Below are positions 1 to 5,260 of a DNA stretch of 5,260 nucleotides, piece by piece (position 1 is the first letter of the stretch; each line of letters begins with the position of its first letter). This DNA comes from Methanosarcina sp. (GTDB lineage Archaea > Halobacteriota > Methanosarcinia > Methanosarcinales > Methanosarcinaceae): assembly GCA_013330315.1 (NCBI GenBank), contig DUIO01000348.1, forward strand, positions 20,656 to 25,915, written 5' to 3'. The position numbers and the translations under genes are program-made. The notes under the pieces are model-generated. The model had not been told where the DNA came from. It made no database searches and saw only the letters and a program-made list of their open reading frames with translations.

Positions 1-1355
1 CTCCTCTCCGTGTCTTTTACCGGATAAGTATAAGCTTCGGACTTATCTTTCAGGAGGCTACCCCTGCTTTCCGGAATTCCTTTCTTCTCTGAAATTCCTG
101 ACTCGTTTCCGGTTTCTCTTCCGGCTCCCTCTAGAGCTTGTTTTCCTGTCTCCATTGCCGTTTTCTTATCCAGAATTCCTGTCCCGGCAGCCTGTACCTG
201 AAAATTTTCTACTGATTTCGGGGTCTCGAAAGTTTTCTGGAGCCCTCTTCCTTCTTTTTCCCTGATTTCAGGGGCGAGCCCGTGTTCCGAAAGAACCTTC
301 TCAACTGCGAGAACGACTGCATCCCCAACTTCCTTTTCACGGCTGAAACGGACTTCAGCTTTACGGGGATGGACATTTACGTCCACCTCTCCCTGATCGA
401 GAGTAAGTGCAATTACTGCCACAGGGTAACGGCCTTTAGGCATTTTTGTATAATATCCTTCGCGGATGGCTTTGTTAATAGCGTTTGAAGTTACAGGGCG
501 GGTATTTACAAAAAGAAAAAGCTGGTCATTATCTCCTCTGTTCAGCTCGGGTTTTGAGATATAGCCTCTAATATGGAAGTCTTTTGTCCCGTACTCAAGA
601 GGGACCATTGAACGTGCAGTCTCAGGTCCGAGAAGATTTACCATGCTGTTAAAAAGGTCGTTTGACCCTGTATTCCGAAGGACAGTCTTTCCTTCGCTAA
701 GCAGGGTAAAGGAAATTCCGGGGTTTGCCAGAGCCAGCCTCATAACCGTATCAGTGATATGGGCAAGCTCCGTACGGTCGGTTTTCAGGTACTTGCGCCT
801 TGCAGGCGTATTATAGAAGAGGTCTTTTACATGTACAGATGTTCCCGGAGCCGTGCCCGCATCAGAAATTTCTTCTACCTTTCCTCCGTGAATTACAATT
901 TTCGTGCCTGCAATTTCCTCCGGTGGACGGGTAAGGATTTCTACCTTTGCAATTGCGGTTATGGAGGCAAGAGCTTCCCCTCTGAAGCCCATTGTAGAGA
1001 GCTTATCCAGGTCTTCTATCCGCGTTAGTTTGCTTGTTGCATGTTTTTTATATGCAAGGAGAGCATCTTCTCTGTTCATTCCGCAGCCGTTATCCCGGAC
1101 CAGGATGAAGTGCTTTCCTCCTTTTTCAACTTCAATACGGATTTCTGTTGCTCCGGCGTCGATTGAGTTGTCCACAAGTTCCTTTACTACGGACGCTGGA
1201 CGCTCTATCACTTCTCCGGCTGCAATCTTATTTATTGTGTCTTTATCAAGAACCCGAATTTTATTTCCCTGTTTTTCCATATTCTTTTCCGGCTTTTTTT
1301 CAACTTTTATCTCTCGTATTTGTTTTTTCGGTATTTCTTCAGCCTTCTCTTCCAT
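1..1355 (-). CDS. mutL: DNA mismatch repair protein MutL, N-terminal part (3' end outside window)
   Basis: MutL is the ATP-dependent partner of MutS in post-replicative mismatch repair. Translating the minus strand from 1355 gives 451 open codons without a stop, up to the window edge. Numbered from the internal Met at 1280, the GHKL ATPase motifs are clear: IAAGEVIERPASVVKELVDN with catalytic Glu34 and Mg-binding Asn38, DNGCG at 63-67, GFRGEAL at 98-104, and DVNVHPRKAEVRF ending the transducer domain with the conserved Lys307. After about residue 330 comes a hydrophilic Gly/Glu/Lys-rich linker. The C-terminal dimerisation domain, and any endonuclease motif, lie beyond base 1. The start is uncertain. 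ATG 1355 has AGGA just upstream, an in-frame TAG directly before it, and lies 34 bases after the mutS stop, but it adds a 25-residue Lys/Glu-rich extension. ATG 1280 gives the usual MutL N-terminus and has only a weak GGA upstream. The gene is probably cotranscribed with mutS. Family assignment is very secure. Confidence 0.96.
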   Translation of the reverse strand, partial: MEEKAEEIPKKQIREIKVEKKPEKNMEKQGNKIRVLDKDTINKIAAGEVIERPASVVKELVDNSIDAGATEIRIEVEKGGKHFILVRDNGCGMNREDALLAYKKHATSKLTRIEDLDKLSTMGFRGEALASITAIAKVEILTRPPEEIAGTKIVIHGGKVEEISDAGTAPGTSVHVKDLFYNTPARRKYLKTDRTELAHITDTVMRLALANPGISFTLLSEGKTVLRNTGSNDLFNSMVNLLGPETARSMVPLEYGTKDFHIRGYISKPELNRGDNDQLFLFVNTRPVTSNAINKAIREGYYTKMPKGRYPVAVIALTLDQGEVDVNVHPRKAEVRFSREKEVGDAVVLAVEKVLSEHGLAPEIREKEGRGLQKTFETPKSVENFQVQAAGTGILDKKTAMETGKQALEGAGRETGNESGISEKKGIPESRGSLLKDKSEAYTYPVKDTER

Positions 1356-1389
1356 CTATCCTTCTGTTTCTCTTCTACTCTACCTTTTC

Positions 1390-4092
1390 TTAACCAAGCA
1401 GCTTTTTAAGCTCATGAATTTTGTTCATGGCTTCTATTGGAGTCATCTCGTCCACATTCATCTTTTTAATAGCTGCTTCCACGGGGCTTAACCCTCTTTT
1501 CCCTTCAGAACTTCCGCCGCTGCTCCCGGGGTCGAAAAGCAGCATCTGGGTATAACGGGCAGCCGTTTTACCTTTTCTCTTTTTCCCGTTTTCGGTTTCT
1601 TCAGCTTCTTCAAACACGCTTTCCCTTTCAAGTTCCCTGAGGATCTCATTTGCCCTTTCTGTTACTTTTTCCGGGACTCCGGCAAGTCTTGCAACCTGGA
1701 TTCCGTAACTTCTGTCAGTTGCTCCCGGGACGATTTTCCGCAGGAAAACTAGCTCGTGGCCTTCTTCTTTTACAGCGATATGGTAATTTTTGACACGCTT
1801 TAATTTCTCTTCAAGGGCTGTGAGCTGGTGGTAATGGGTTGCAAAAAGAGTTCTTACACCAATTTTTCCCCTGTTGTGCAGAAACTCTACAACTGCTTTT
1901 GCAATGCTATACCCATCGTAGGTGCTTGTTCCCCTGCCTATTTCATCAAGCAGCACAAGGCTTTTCGGGCTCGCATTGTTCAGGATATTTGCAAGCTCCA
2001 CCATCTCGACCATAAAAGTGCTCTGTCCGCTCGCGAGGTCGTCAAAAGCCCCAATCCTTGTGAAAACCTGGTCAATAATACCTATAGAGGCGTAAGATGC
2101 CGGGACAAAAGACCCTGCCTGAGCCATAATTGCAATCAAAGCCGTCTGGCGCATATAAGTGGACTTTCCTGCCATGTTCGGGCCTGTAACCAGCAAAAAC
2201 TGGTTTTCCTTGCAATCAATTTCTGTGTCGTTAGGGACAAACCCCCCCGGTACCGTACTTTCAACTACCGGATGCCTCCCGTCCCTTATAAGGATCTTAC
2301 AGTCTTCGGTAAGCTGTGGGCGTGTATAATTGTTATTCTCTGCAACCTCGGCAAGGTTTGCAAGGACATCGAGTATGCCTATCCTTTCTGCAGTCTCCTG
2401 GAGTTCCTTTGAATGGGCTGAGAGAGTATCGGTAATTTCGGTGAAAATCTCATACTCCAGAGCCACGGCTTTATCATTGGCTGTCAGGATCAGGCTTTCT
2501 TTTTCTTTAAGCTCAGGCGTAAAGAAGCGCTCCGCATTTGCCATGGTCTGCTTTCTGATATAGTCGTCAGGTACCTGGCTGCTGTTAGCATTGGTAATTT
2601 CAATATAATACCCAAAGACTTTATTGTATCCAACTTTCAGAGACTTTATCCCTGTCCTGTCCTTTTCTTTTTGCTGAAAAGCTGCAATCCACTGCTTGCT
2701 GTTACTTGAGATATTCCTGAGTTCGTCAAGTTCCTCACTAAACCCGGGTCTTATCATTCCACCTTCCCGGACTATTAGAGGAGGCTCATCAACAATTGCT
2801 TTTTCAATCATCTTAGCCAGTTCTTCTAGTTCCGAAAAGGCTGCAAGCCCCTCCGAAATCTCTTTTAATGCCTCTGAACCGGCTTTTTCAAGAAGGCAGT
2901 TCCGGATGGAGGGCACAGCATCAAGGGACTTTTTCAGAGCAACAAGGTCCCTTGCATTTGCGTTTCCGTACACTATCCTGCCAACAAGGCGTTCAATATC
3001 CCTGACATCTGAAAGCCAGTCCCGTATATCATAGCGAAGTAATGGGTCCCCTGTCAGTTCTTCCACGGCATCGAGCCTGAGATTTATTTTTTCAACTGAA
3101 AGAAGAGGTTTCAGTAGCCATTTTTTCAATACGCGGCTGCCCATAGGTGTCCGTGTAGTATTAATGGTTCTGTAAAGGGAATTCTGGTCCCCTTCGTCCC
3201 GCACGTTTTTCGCGATTTCAAGGTTGCGAAGGGTAACAGAGTCGAGAATCATAAACTCCGTGTTTGAGTAGGTCCTGAGGGTATTGATGTGCTCAAGGTC
3301 TCTCATCTGGGTTGTCTTTGCATATTCAAGGGCAGCCCAGGCAGAGTAGACTGCAAATTCAAGTTTTTCACAGCCCATGCCCTCAAGAGTTGAAACTCTA
3401 AAATGGGTTTTCAGCTTTTCCCCGGCTTCTTCTATTCCGAAAATTTCCGGTGCAAACTCCTGTACTATTGTCTGGTCCCTTAATCTGTTAACGAGTTCCG
3501 GATTTCCGTAAAGGCTAGGAGGCAGGATACACTCCGCAGGCCGCATGCGGGCAAGCTCGCTGAGTAATTTTTCAAAACTTTCCGAGTCTGTAAACTGAGT
3601 TGTAAGGAATTCACCTGTTGAGATATCAAGAAAGGAGAGCCCGACTTCTATTTCCTTTTCCCCGCTTTTTCCGGATTTTCCAGCCTCCTTTCCCGCTACT
3701 GCCATCAGGTAGTTATTTGACGAGTCCGAGAACATGGAAGAATCTATCGCTGTTCCCGGGGTTACCACCCTGACCACACCTCTTTTTACAACTCCTTTTG
3801 CCTGCTTCGGGTCTTCAAGCTGTTCACAGATAGCTACCTTATACCCTCTATTTATCAGCCTTGGAAGGTAAGTATCAATAGCATGATAGGGGATTCCTGC
3901 AAGTGGCATCCTCTCCCCAGATTTATCCTTTCCCCGGGCTGTTAAAGTAATTTCAAGCTCTCTTGCAATGGTTTTTGCATCTTCACCGAAAGATTCGTAG
4001 AAGTCTCCCATCCTAAAGAAGATCAGTGTGTCAGGGTATGCCTTTTTGGCTTCGTAATACTGGCGCATTGCGGGGGTCATCATTTCAGTCAT
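1390..4092 (-). CDS. mutS: DNA mismatch repair protein MutS (MutS1 type), complete
   Basis: MutS binds base mispairs and short insertion loops, then uses ATP to become a sliding clamp that recruits MutL. The 900-residue product is slightly longer than E. coli MutS (853). The mismatch-binding domain carries GDFYE at 29-33; Phe31 and Glu33 match the Phe-X-Glu that wedges into the mispair. A Gly/Lys-rich insertion (about 134-147) lies between the first and connector domains. The core/lever region includes TLRNLEI at 287-293. The ATPase has Walker A GPNMAGKST at 637-645, the ASGQSTFMVEM loop, Walker B LVLLDE at 712-717 and ATHYHQL with His753. A charged linker leads to QMLLF at 849-853 and a helical C-terminal tail (MTPIEAMNKIHELKKLL) like the bacterial oligomerisation tail. 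ATG 4092 is the first possible start because an in-frame TAA lies two codons upstream; a weak GTGAG precedes it by six bases. Two in-frame ATGs at 4083 and 4080 are alternatives. mutL follows in the same operon. Confidence 0.99.
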   Translation of the reverse strand: MTEMMTPAMRQYYEAKKAYPDTLIFFRMGDFYESFGEDAKTIARELEITLTARGKDKSGERMPLAGIPYHAIDTYLPRLINRGYKVAICEQLEDPKQAKGVVKRGVVRVVTPGTAIDSSMFSDSSNNYLMAVAGKEAGKSGKSGEKEIEVGLSFLDISTGEFLTTQFTDSESFEKLLSELARMRPAECILPPSLYGNPELVNRLRDQTIVQEFAPEIFGIEEAGEKLKTHFRVSTLEGMGCEKLEFAVYSAWAALEYAKTTQMRDLEHINTLRTYSNTEFMILDSVTLRNLEIAKNVRDEGDQNSLYRTINTTRTPMGSRVLKKWLLKPLLSVEKINLRLDAVEELTGDPLLRYDIRDWLSDVRDIERLVGRIVYGNANARDLVALKKSLDAVPSIRNCLLEKAGSEALKEISEGLAAFSELEELAKMIEKAIVDEPPLIVREGGMIRPGFSEELDELRNISSNSKQWIAAFQQKEKDRTGIKSLKVGYNKVFGYYIEITNANSSQVPDDYIRKQTMANAERFFTPELKEKESLILTANDKAVALEYEIFTEITDTLSAHSKELQETAERIGILDVLANLAEVAENNNYTRPQLTEDCKILIRDGRHPVVESTVPGGFVPNDTEIDCKENQFLLVTGPNMAGKSTYMRQTALIAIMAQAGSFVPASYASIGIIDQVFTRIGAFDDLASGQSTFMVEMVELANILNNASPKSLVLLDEIGRGTSTYDGYSIAKAVVEFLHNRGKIGVRTLFATHYHQLTALEEKLKRVKNYHIAVKEEGHELVFLRKIVPGATDRSYGIQVARLAGVPEKVTERANEILRELERESVFEEAEETENGKKRKGKTAARYTQMLLFDPGSSGGSSEGKRGLSPVEAAIKKMNVDEMTPIEAMNKIHELKKLLG

Positions 4093-4115
4093 TTTTTACT
4101 CACTATTAAACCTTG

Positions 4116-4127
4116 AATACTGGTATT
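4116..4127. promoter_or_regulatory. Short inverted repeat just upstream of mutS
   Basis: AATAC-TG-GTATT is a perfect 5-bp inverted repeat 24-35 bases upstream of the mutS ATG. It is overlapped by a direct repeat of TTGAAT at 4113-4118 and 4127-4132. Such a position could be an operator or part of the mutS leader. In AT-rich DNA a 5-bp inverted repeat can arise by chance, so this is only a candidate. I could not identify a convincing TATA box for mutS on the minus strand; CTATTTAC around 4166-4173 is the nearest weak match. Confidence 0.2.
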
Positions 4128-4174
4128 TGAATCCGGAATTTGTTTCTGACGGATATGGGAAAGGGTAAATAGAC

Positions 4175-4198
4175 GGCTGGCTATTTTGTCGGTCAGCC
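4175..4198 (+). other. Hairpin in the mutS divergent spacer
   Basis: GGCTGGCT at 4175-4182 can pair with GGTCAGCC at 4191-4198 around an 8-base loop. As plus-strand RNA all eight positions pair, two of them G-U. As minus-strand RNA (the mutS leader sense) those two become A-C mismatches. A short T4 follows at 4201-4204 and a U-rich stretch after it, so it could act as a terminator-like structure or part of a small RNA. No gene is seen that it would terminate. This is a local GC-rich island in AT-rich DNA. Function is unknown. Confidence 0.3.
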
Positions 4199-4256
4199 CG
4201 TTTTCTCTTGTGTTTGTTTGATAGTTGATAGATAATCGCAATACAGTTTGGGTATG

Positions 4257-4357
4257 AATTTTGATTTTAATTTCGAATCAATTGTGTATCAATTGTGTAT
4301 TAATTGGATATTAATTGTGTATTAATTGTGTATCAATTGGATATCAATTTGAATATC
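4257..4357. repeat. 11-bp tandem repeat array with 33-bp higher-order period
   Basis: Six clean 11-bp units run from 4280 to 4345, each AATT followed by GTGTATY or GGATATY. In order they are AATTGTGTATC, AATTGTGTATT, AATTGGATATT, AATTGTGTATT, AATTGTGTATC and AATTGGATATC. A diverged unit, AATTTCGAATC, precedes them at 4269-4279. Looser copies extend to about 4257 on the left and 4357 on the right. The pattern GTG, GTG, GGA occurs twice, so 4280-4312 and 4313-4345 form a 33-bp duplication with 30 of 33 positions identical. The array ends about 40 bases before the TATA box of the zinc-ribbon gene and lies upstream of mutS. AATT steps every 11 bp are near helical phase, which suggests curvature or a stacked protein-binding site. 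It has no spacers, so it is not a CRISPR array. Confidence 0.9.
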
Positions 4358-4395
4358 GGTCAGAAATACTATGCCTTTATCTTGAATCATGCTTC

Positions 4396-4405
4396 TTATA
4401 TATAA
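4396..4405 (+). promoter_or_regulatory. Archaeal TATA box for the zinc-ribbon gene
   Basis: TTATATATAA matches the archaeal TATA-box consensus. Transcription would be expected about 25 bases downstream, near 4424-4430, giving a short leader that carries the strong Shine-Dalgarno sequence at 4435-4442. This placement argues against the ATG at 4389, which would lie upstream of the transcript start. No clear BRE is visible upstream. Confidence 0.6.
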
Positions 4406-4434
4406 TTTAACGATTCGCTATTACAATCCTTATC

Positions 4435-4442
4435 AAGGAGGA
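4435..4442 (+). promoter_or_regulatory. Strong Shine-Dalgarno sequence that points to a CTG start
   Basis: AAGGAGGA closely matches the complement of the archaeal 16S rRNA 3' end. It is the only strong ribosome-binding site near this gene. Its GGAGG core ends 7 bases before an in-frame CTG at 4449. No ATG, GTG or TTG lies in frame between the site and the conserved part of the protein. Confidence 0.75.
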
Positions 4443-4448
4443 ACTTTC

Positions 4449-4649
4449 CTGAGCCTGGAAAAGCTGGTTGAGGTCTGTCCTGTCTGCGGAAATTCGGATG
4501 TATACTATGAAGCTGGCGGGTATGCGGGTGTAGTCTACCACTGCAAAGAATGTGGGTACGTTGGAGCTTTCGTTATCGAAGCCAATGAAGAACTGATTGA
4601 GAAAATCAAAGAAAAATATAAACGAGATAGGGAGAGGGGATATCAATAA
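4449..4649 (+). CDS. Small zinc-ribbon protein of unknown function (probable CTG start)
   Basis: The product has 66 residues if read from CTG 4449. It contains a two-knuckle zinc ribbon: CPVCG (Cys10, Cys13) and CKECG (Cys32, Cys35), separated by a Tyr/Gly-rich loop (DVYYEAGGYAGVVYH). A charged helix rich in Glu and Lys follows and ends in an Arg-rich tail. Four cysteines in this spacing normally bind one zinc ion. Such single-ribbon proteins are common in archaea and may bind nucleic acid or protein, but I do not recognise a named family. An ATG at 4389 would extend it to 86 residues. I reject that start because the TATA box lies within the extension, the extra residues do not look conserved, and no Shine-Dalgarno precedes it. 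The gene is divergent from mutS and appears monocistronic, with AT-rich DNA on both sides. The coding call is secure; the start is probable. Confidence 0.85.
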   Translation: MSLEKLVEVCPVCGNSDVYYEAGGYAGVVYHCKECGYVGAFVIEANEELIEKIKEKYKRDRERGYQ

Positions 4650-4743
4650 ATTAAATTATATATTTACCTTTTTATATATCATCTCAATCATTTAAATATT
4701 TTAGGAAACTCAGTTGAAGAAATCGACTGCATACTTGAAATCA

Positions 4744-4750
4744 TTTTTTT
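4744..4750 (+). terminator. Candidate poly-T terminator of the zinc-ribbon gene
   Basis: A run of seven T residues lies about 95 bases after the zinc-ribbon stop codon. Archaeal RNA polymerase commonly terminates at such oligo-T tracts without a hairpin. A shorter T5 at 4669-4673, only 20 bases past the stop, could be an earlier site. The assignment rests on position and base run only. Confidence 0.35.
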
Positions 4751-4882
4751 CCTATTCTCTGAAAATATATTTTGTTAAATATTTTTGCAAAACTATTTTT
4801 TCTCATGTGTCATAACGGGAAGTACAGCGGCACAGACTACAAATAAAAAAGAAATAAAACAAAGAAAAAATAAATTAAATAA

Positions 4883-4892
4883 AATATTTATT
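4883..4892 (+). promoter_or_regulatory. Possible TATA box for the small membrane protein
   Basis: AATATTTATT is centred about 27 bases upstream of the ATG at 4915. That spacing would place the transcript start at or very near the start codon, giving a leaderless or nearly leaderless mRNA. This agrees with the absence of a Shine-Dalgarno sequence. In DNA this AT-rich, such a match can occur by chance. Confidence 0.3.
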
Positions 4893-4914
4893 ACATTTTT
4901 TCATTTAATAAGTT

Positions 4915-5055
4915 ATGAGTGGTACAATTACTGATATTTTCTATCAATTTTTTTCAGGCTATGACTGTTTTTACTGGATTATTGTTGAGATTCTGGTCTT
5001 TATTGTAATTCTATATCTTTTGAAGCCCTCAGGGCATAATAAAAAAGGTAATTAA
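4915..5055 (+). CDS. Predicted 46-residue single-pass membrane protein
   Basis: ATG 4915 opens a 46-codon frame ending in TAA at 5053-5055. The N-terminal part is polar to aromatic (SGTITDIFYQFFSGYDCF). It is followed by a strongly hydrophobic segment at about residues 20-36 (YWIIVEILVFIVILYLL), then a short basic tail (KPSGHNKKGN). By the positive-inside rule the C-terminus would be cytoplasmic and the N-terminus outside. A single Glu sits inside the membrane segment, which is unusual and may mark an interaction site. No Shine-Dalgarno is visible; a TATA-like box about 27 bases upstream suggests a leaderless transcript. I do not recognise a family. The ordered polar/hydrophobic/basic layout, and the rise in GC content relative to flanking DNA, favour a real gene, but chance cannot be excluded for a frame this short. 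Confidence 0.5.
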   Translation: MSGTITDIFYQFFSGYDCFYWIIVEILVFIVILYLLKPSGHNKKGN

Positions 5056-5067
5056 TTCATTTTATCC

Positions 5068-5133
5068 TAAATCTCTGAGTAAAAATCTCTGAATAAAATC
5101 TCTGAATAAAATCTTTGAATAAAATCTCTGAAT
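5068..5133. repeat. 13-bp tandem repeat, five copies
   Basis: Five consecutive copies of a 13-bp unit, consensus AAAATCTCTGAAT, lie 12 bases after the membrane-protein stop codon. Copy 1 (5068-5080) ends GAGT and begins with T; one extra A at 5081 separates it from copy 2. Copies 2, 3 and 5 (5082-5094, 5095-5107, 5121-5133) are identical. Copy 4 (5108-5120) has one C-to-T change. The near identity suggests recent expansion by slippage or unequal exchange. There are no spacers, so it is not a CRISPR array. On the minus strand each unit ends in a T4 tract. Confidence 0.93.
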
Positions 5134-5260
5134 TAATAAGTTTCTAAAAAAATTATCTAGGTAAAAACCTTTGGTAAACATATCTGGATGGGAAAAGTCT
5201 CAAAATCGGCTATTACCTCTTTTTTGAATTTTCCGGAACTTAATCTGTCATCTTACTAAG
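5134..5260. other. Right-edge AT-rich region without a convincing gene
   Basis: No supported gene was found in this stretch on either strand. A T6 run at 5220-5225 could end a rightward transcript from the small membrane-protein gene. A 23-codon frame from ATG 5188 to TAA 5259 lacks a ribosome-binding site and looks like chance. Confidence 0.5.

Larger units (their letters stand above)
4650..4914. other. AT-rich intergenic region with poly-T tracts
   Basis: This 265-base spacer is very AT-rich. It holds T-runs at 4669-4673, 4744-4750, 4796-4801 and 4896-4901, any of which could end transcripts read rightwards. An A-rich stretch at about 4841-4885 would be U-rich if transcribed leftwards. AAAATATATTTT at 4762-4773 is a 12-bp perfect palindrome, probably a by-product of base composition. 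A less AT-rich island lies at about 4810-4842. Two very short open frames (4714-4815, from TTG; 4805-4846, from ATG) are possible but too weak to call as genes. Confidence 0.6.

Noticed and set aside
282..488. Plus-strand open frame of 68 codons at the left edge
   Set aside because: The minus strand here encodes the conserved MutL transducer domain and start of the linker; this frame is a shadow.
904..1491. Long plus-strand open frame (195 codons) opposite mutL and the mutS end
   Set aside because: It is antisense to clearly conserved MutL ATPase motifs, crosses the mutL-mutS junction and shows no recognisable domain.
1828..2412. Plus-strand open frame of 194 codons opposite mutS
   Set aside because: It lies antisense to the MutS ATPase domain, has no family likeness and is explained as a shadow of the mutS codons.
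4389..4448. N-terminal extension of the zinc-ribbon protein from ATG 4389
   Set aside because: The TATA box lies inside it, there is no Shine-Dalgarno before the ATG, and the strong Shine-Dalgarno lies inside the extension.
4407..4646. Minus-strand open frame of 79 codons opposite the zinc-ribbon gene
   Set aside because: The plus strand carries an ordered zinc ribbon with promoter and ribosome-binding site; the opposite frame has no such support.
4650..4914. Insertion-sequence or MITE remnant
   Set aside because: No terminal inverted repeats, target duplications or transposase fragments could be seen.
4257..5133. CRISPR array, considered for the two repeat clusters
   Set aside because: Units of 11 and 13 bp abut directly with no unique spacers, and there are no cas genes in the window.
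5188..5259. 23-codon plus-strand frame at the right edge
   Set aside because: It has no ribosome-binding site, no promoter at a useful distance and no recognisable protein features.

Overview
The window looks like chromosomal DNA from a methanogenic archaeon of the Methanosarcina type, close to M. acetivorans or M. mazei. I base this on protein-level recognition of the MutS and MutL sequences. The very AT-rich non-coding DNA, the TTTATATA-like promoter boxes and the poly-T tracts also fit. No database search was possible, so the species is not certain.

Positions 1-4092, minus strand: a mismatch-repair operon transcribed right to left. mutS (1390-4092) is complete, 900 residues long, with all the expected MutS landmarks. 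mutL follows 34 bases downstream; its ATPase half is present, but its C-terminal half runs off the window at base 1. MutS would recognise mispairs and small loops, and MutL would be its ATP-dependent partner. This bacterial-type MutS/MutL pair is patchy among archaea and is generally thought to have come from bacteria. The MutS tail even carries a bacterial-style sliding-clamp peptide (QMLLF).

Positions 4093-4448: the divergent spacer between mutS and a small gene read to the right. It holds a short inverted repeat close to mutS, a hairpin that pairs better as plus-strand RNA, and a striking 11-bp tandem array (core 4269-4345) with a 33-bp higher-order period. A good archaeal TATA box and a strong Shine-Dalgarno sequence follow.

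Positions 4449-4649, plus strand: a 66-residue zinc-ribbon protein of unknown function. The promoter and ribosome-binding site argue that it starts at a CTG codon, not at the ATG 60 bases upstream, which lies just before the TATA box.

Positions 4650-5260: AT-rich DNA with several poly-T tracts. It holds one credible small gene, a 46-residue single-pass membrane protein at 4915-5055 that may be leaderless, then a five-copy 13-bp tandem repeat (5068-5133) and a tail without a convincing gene.

No CRISPR array, transposase, rRNA or tRNA was seen. The most distinctive points are the phased 11-bp array, the likely CTG start, the bacterial clamp motif in an archaeal MutS and the unlisted membrane microprotein.
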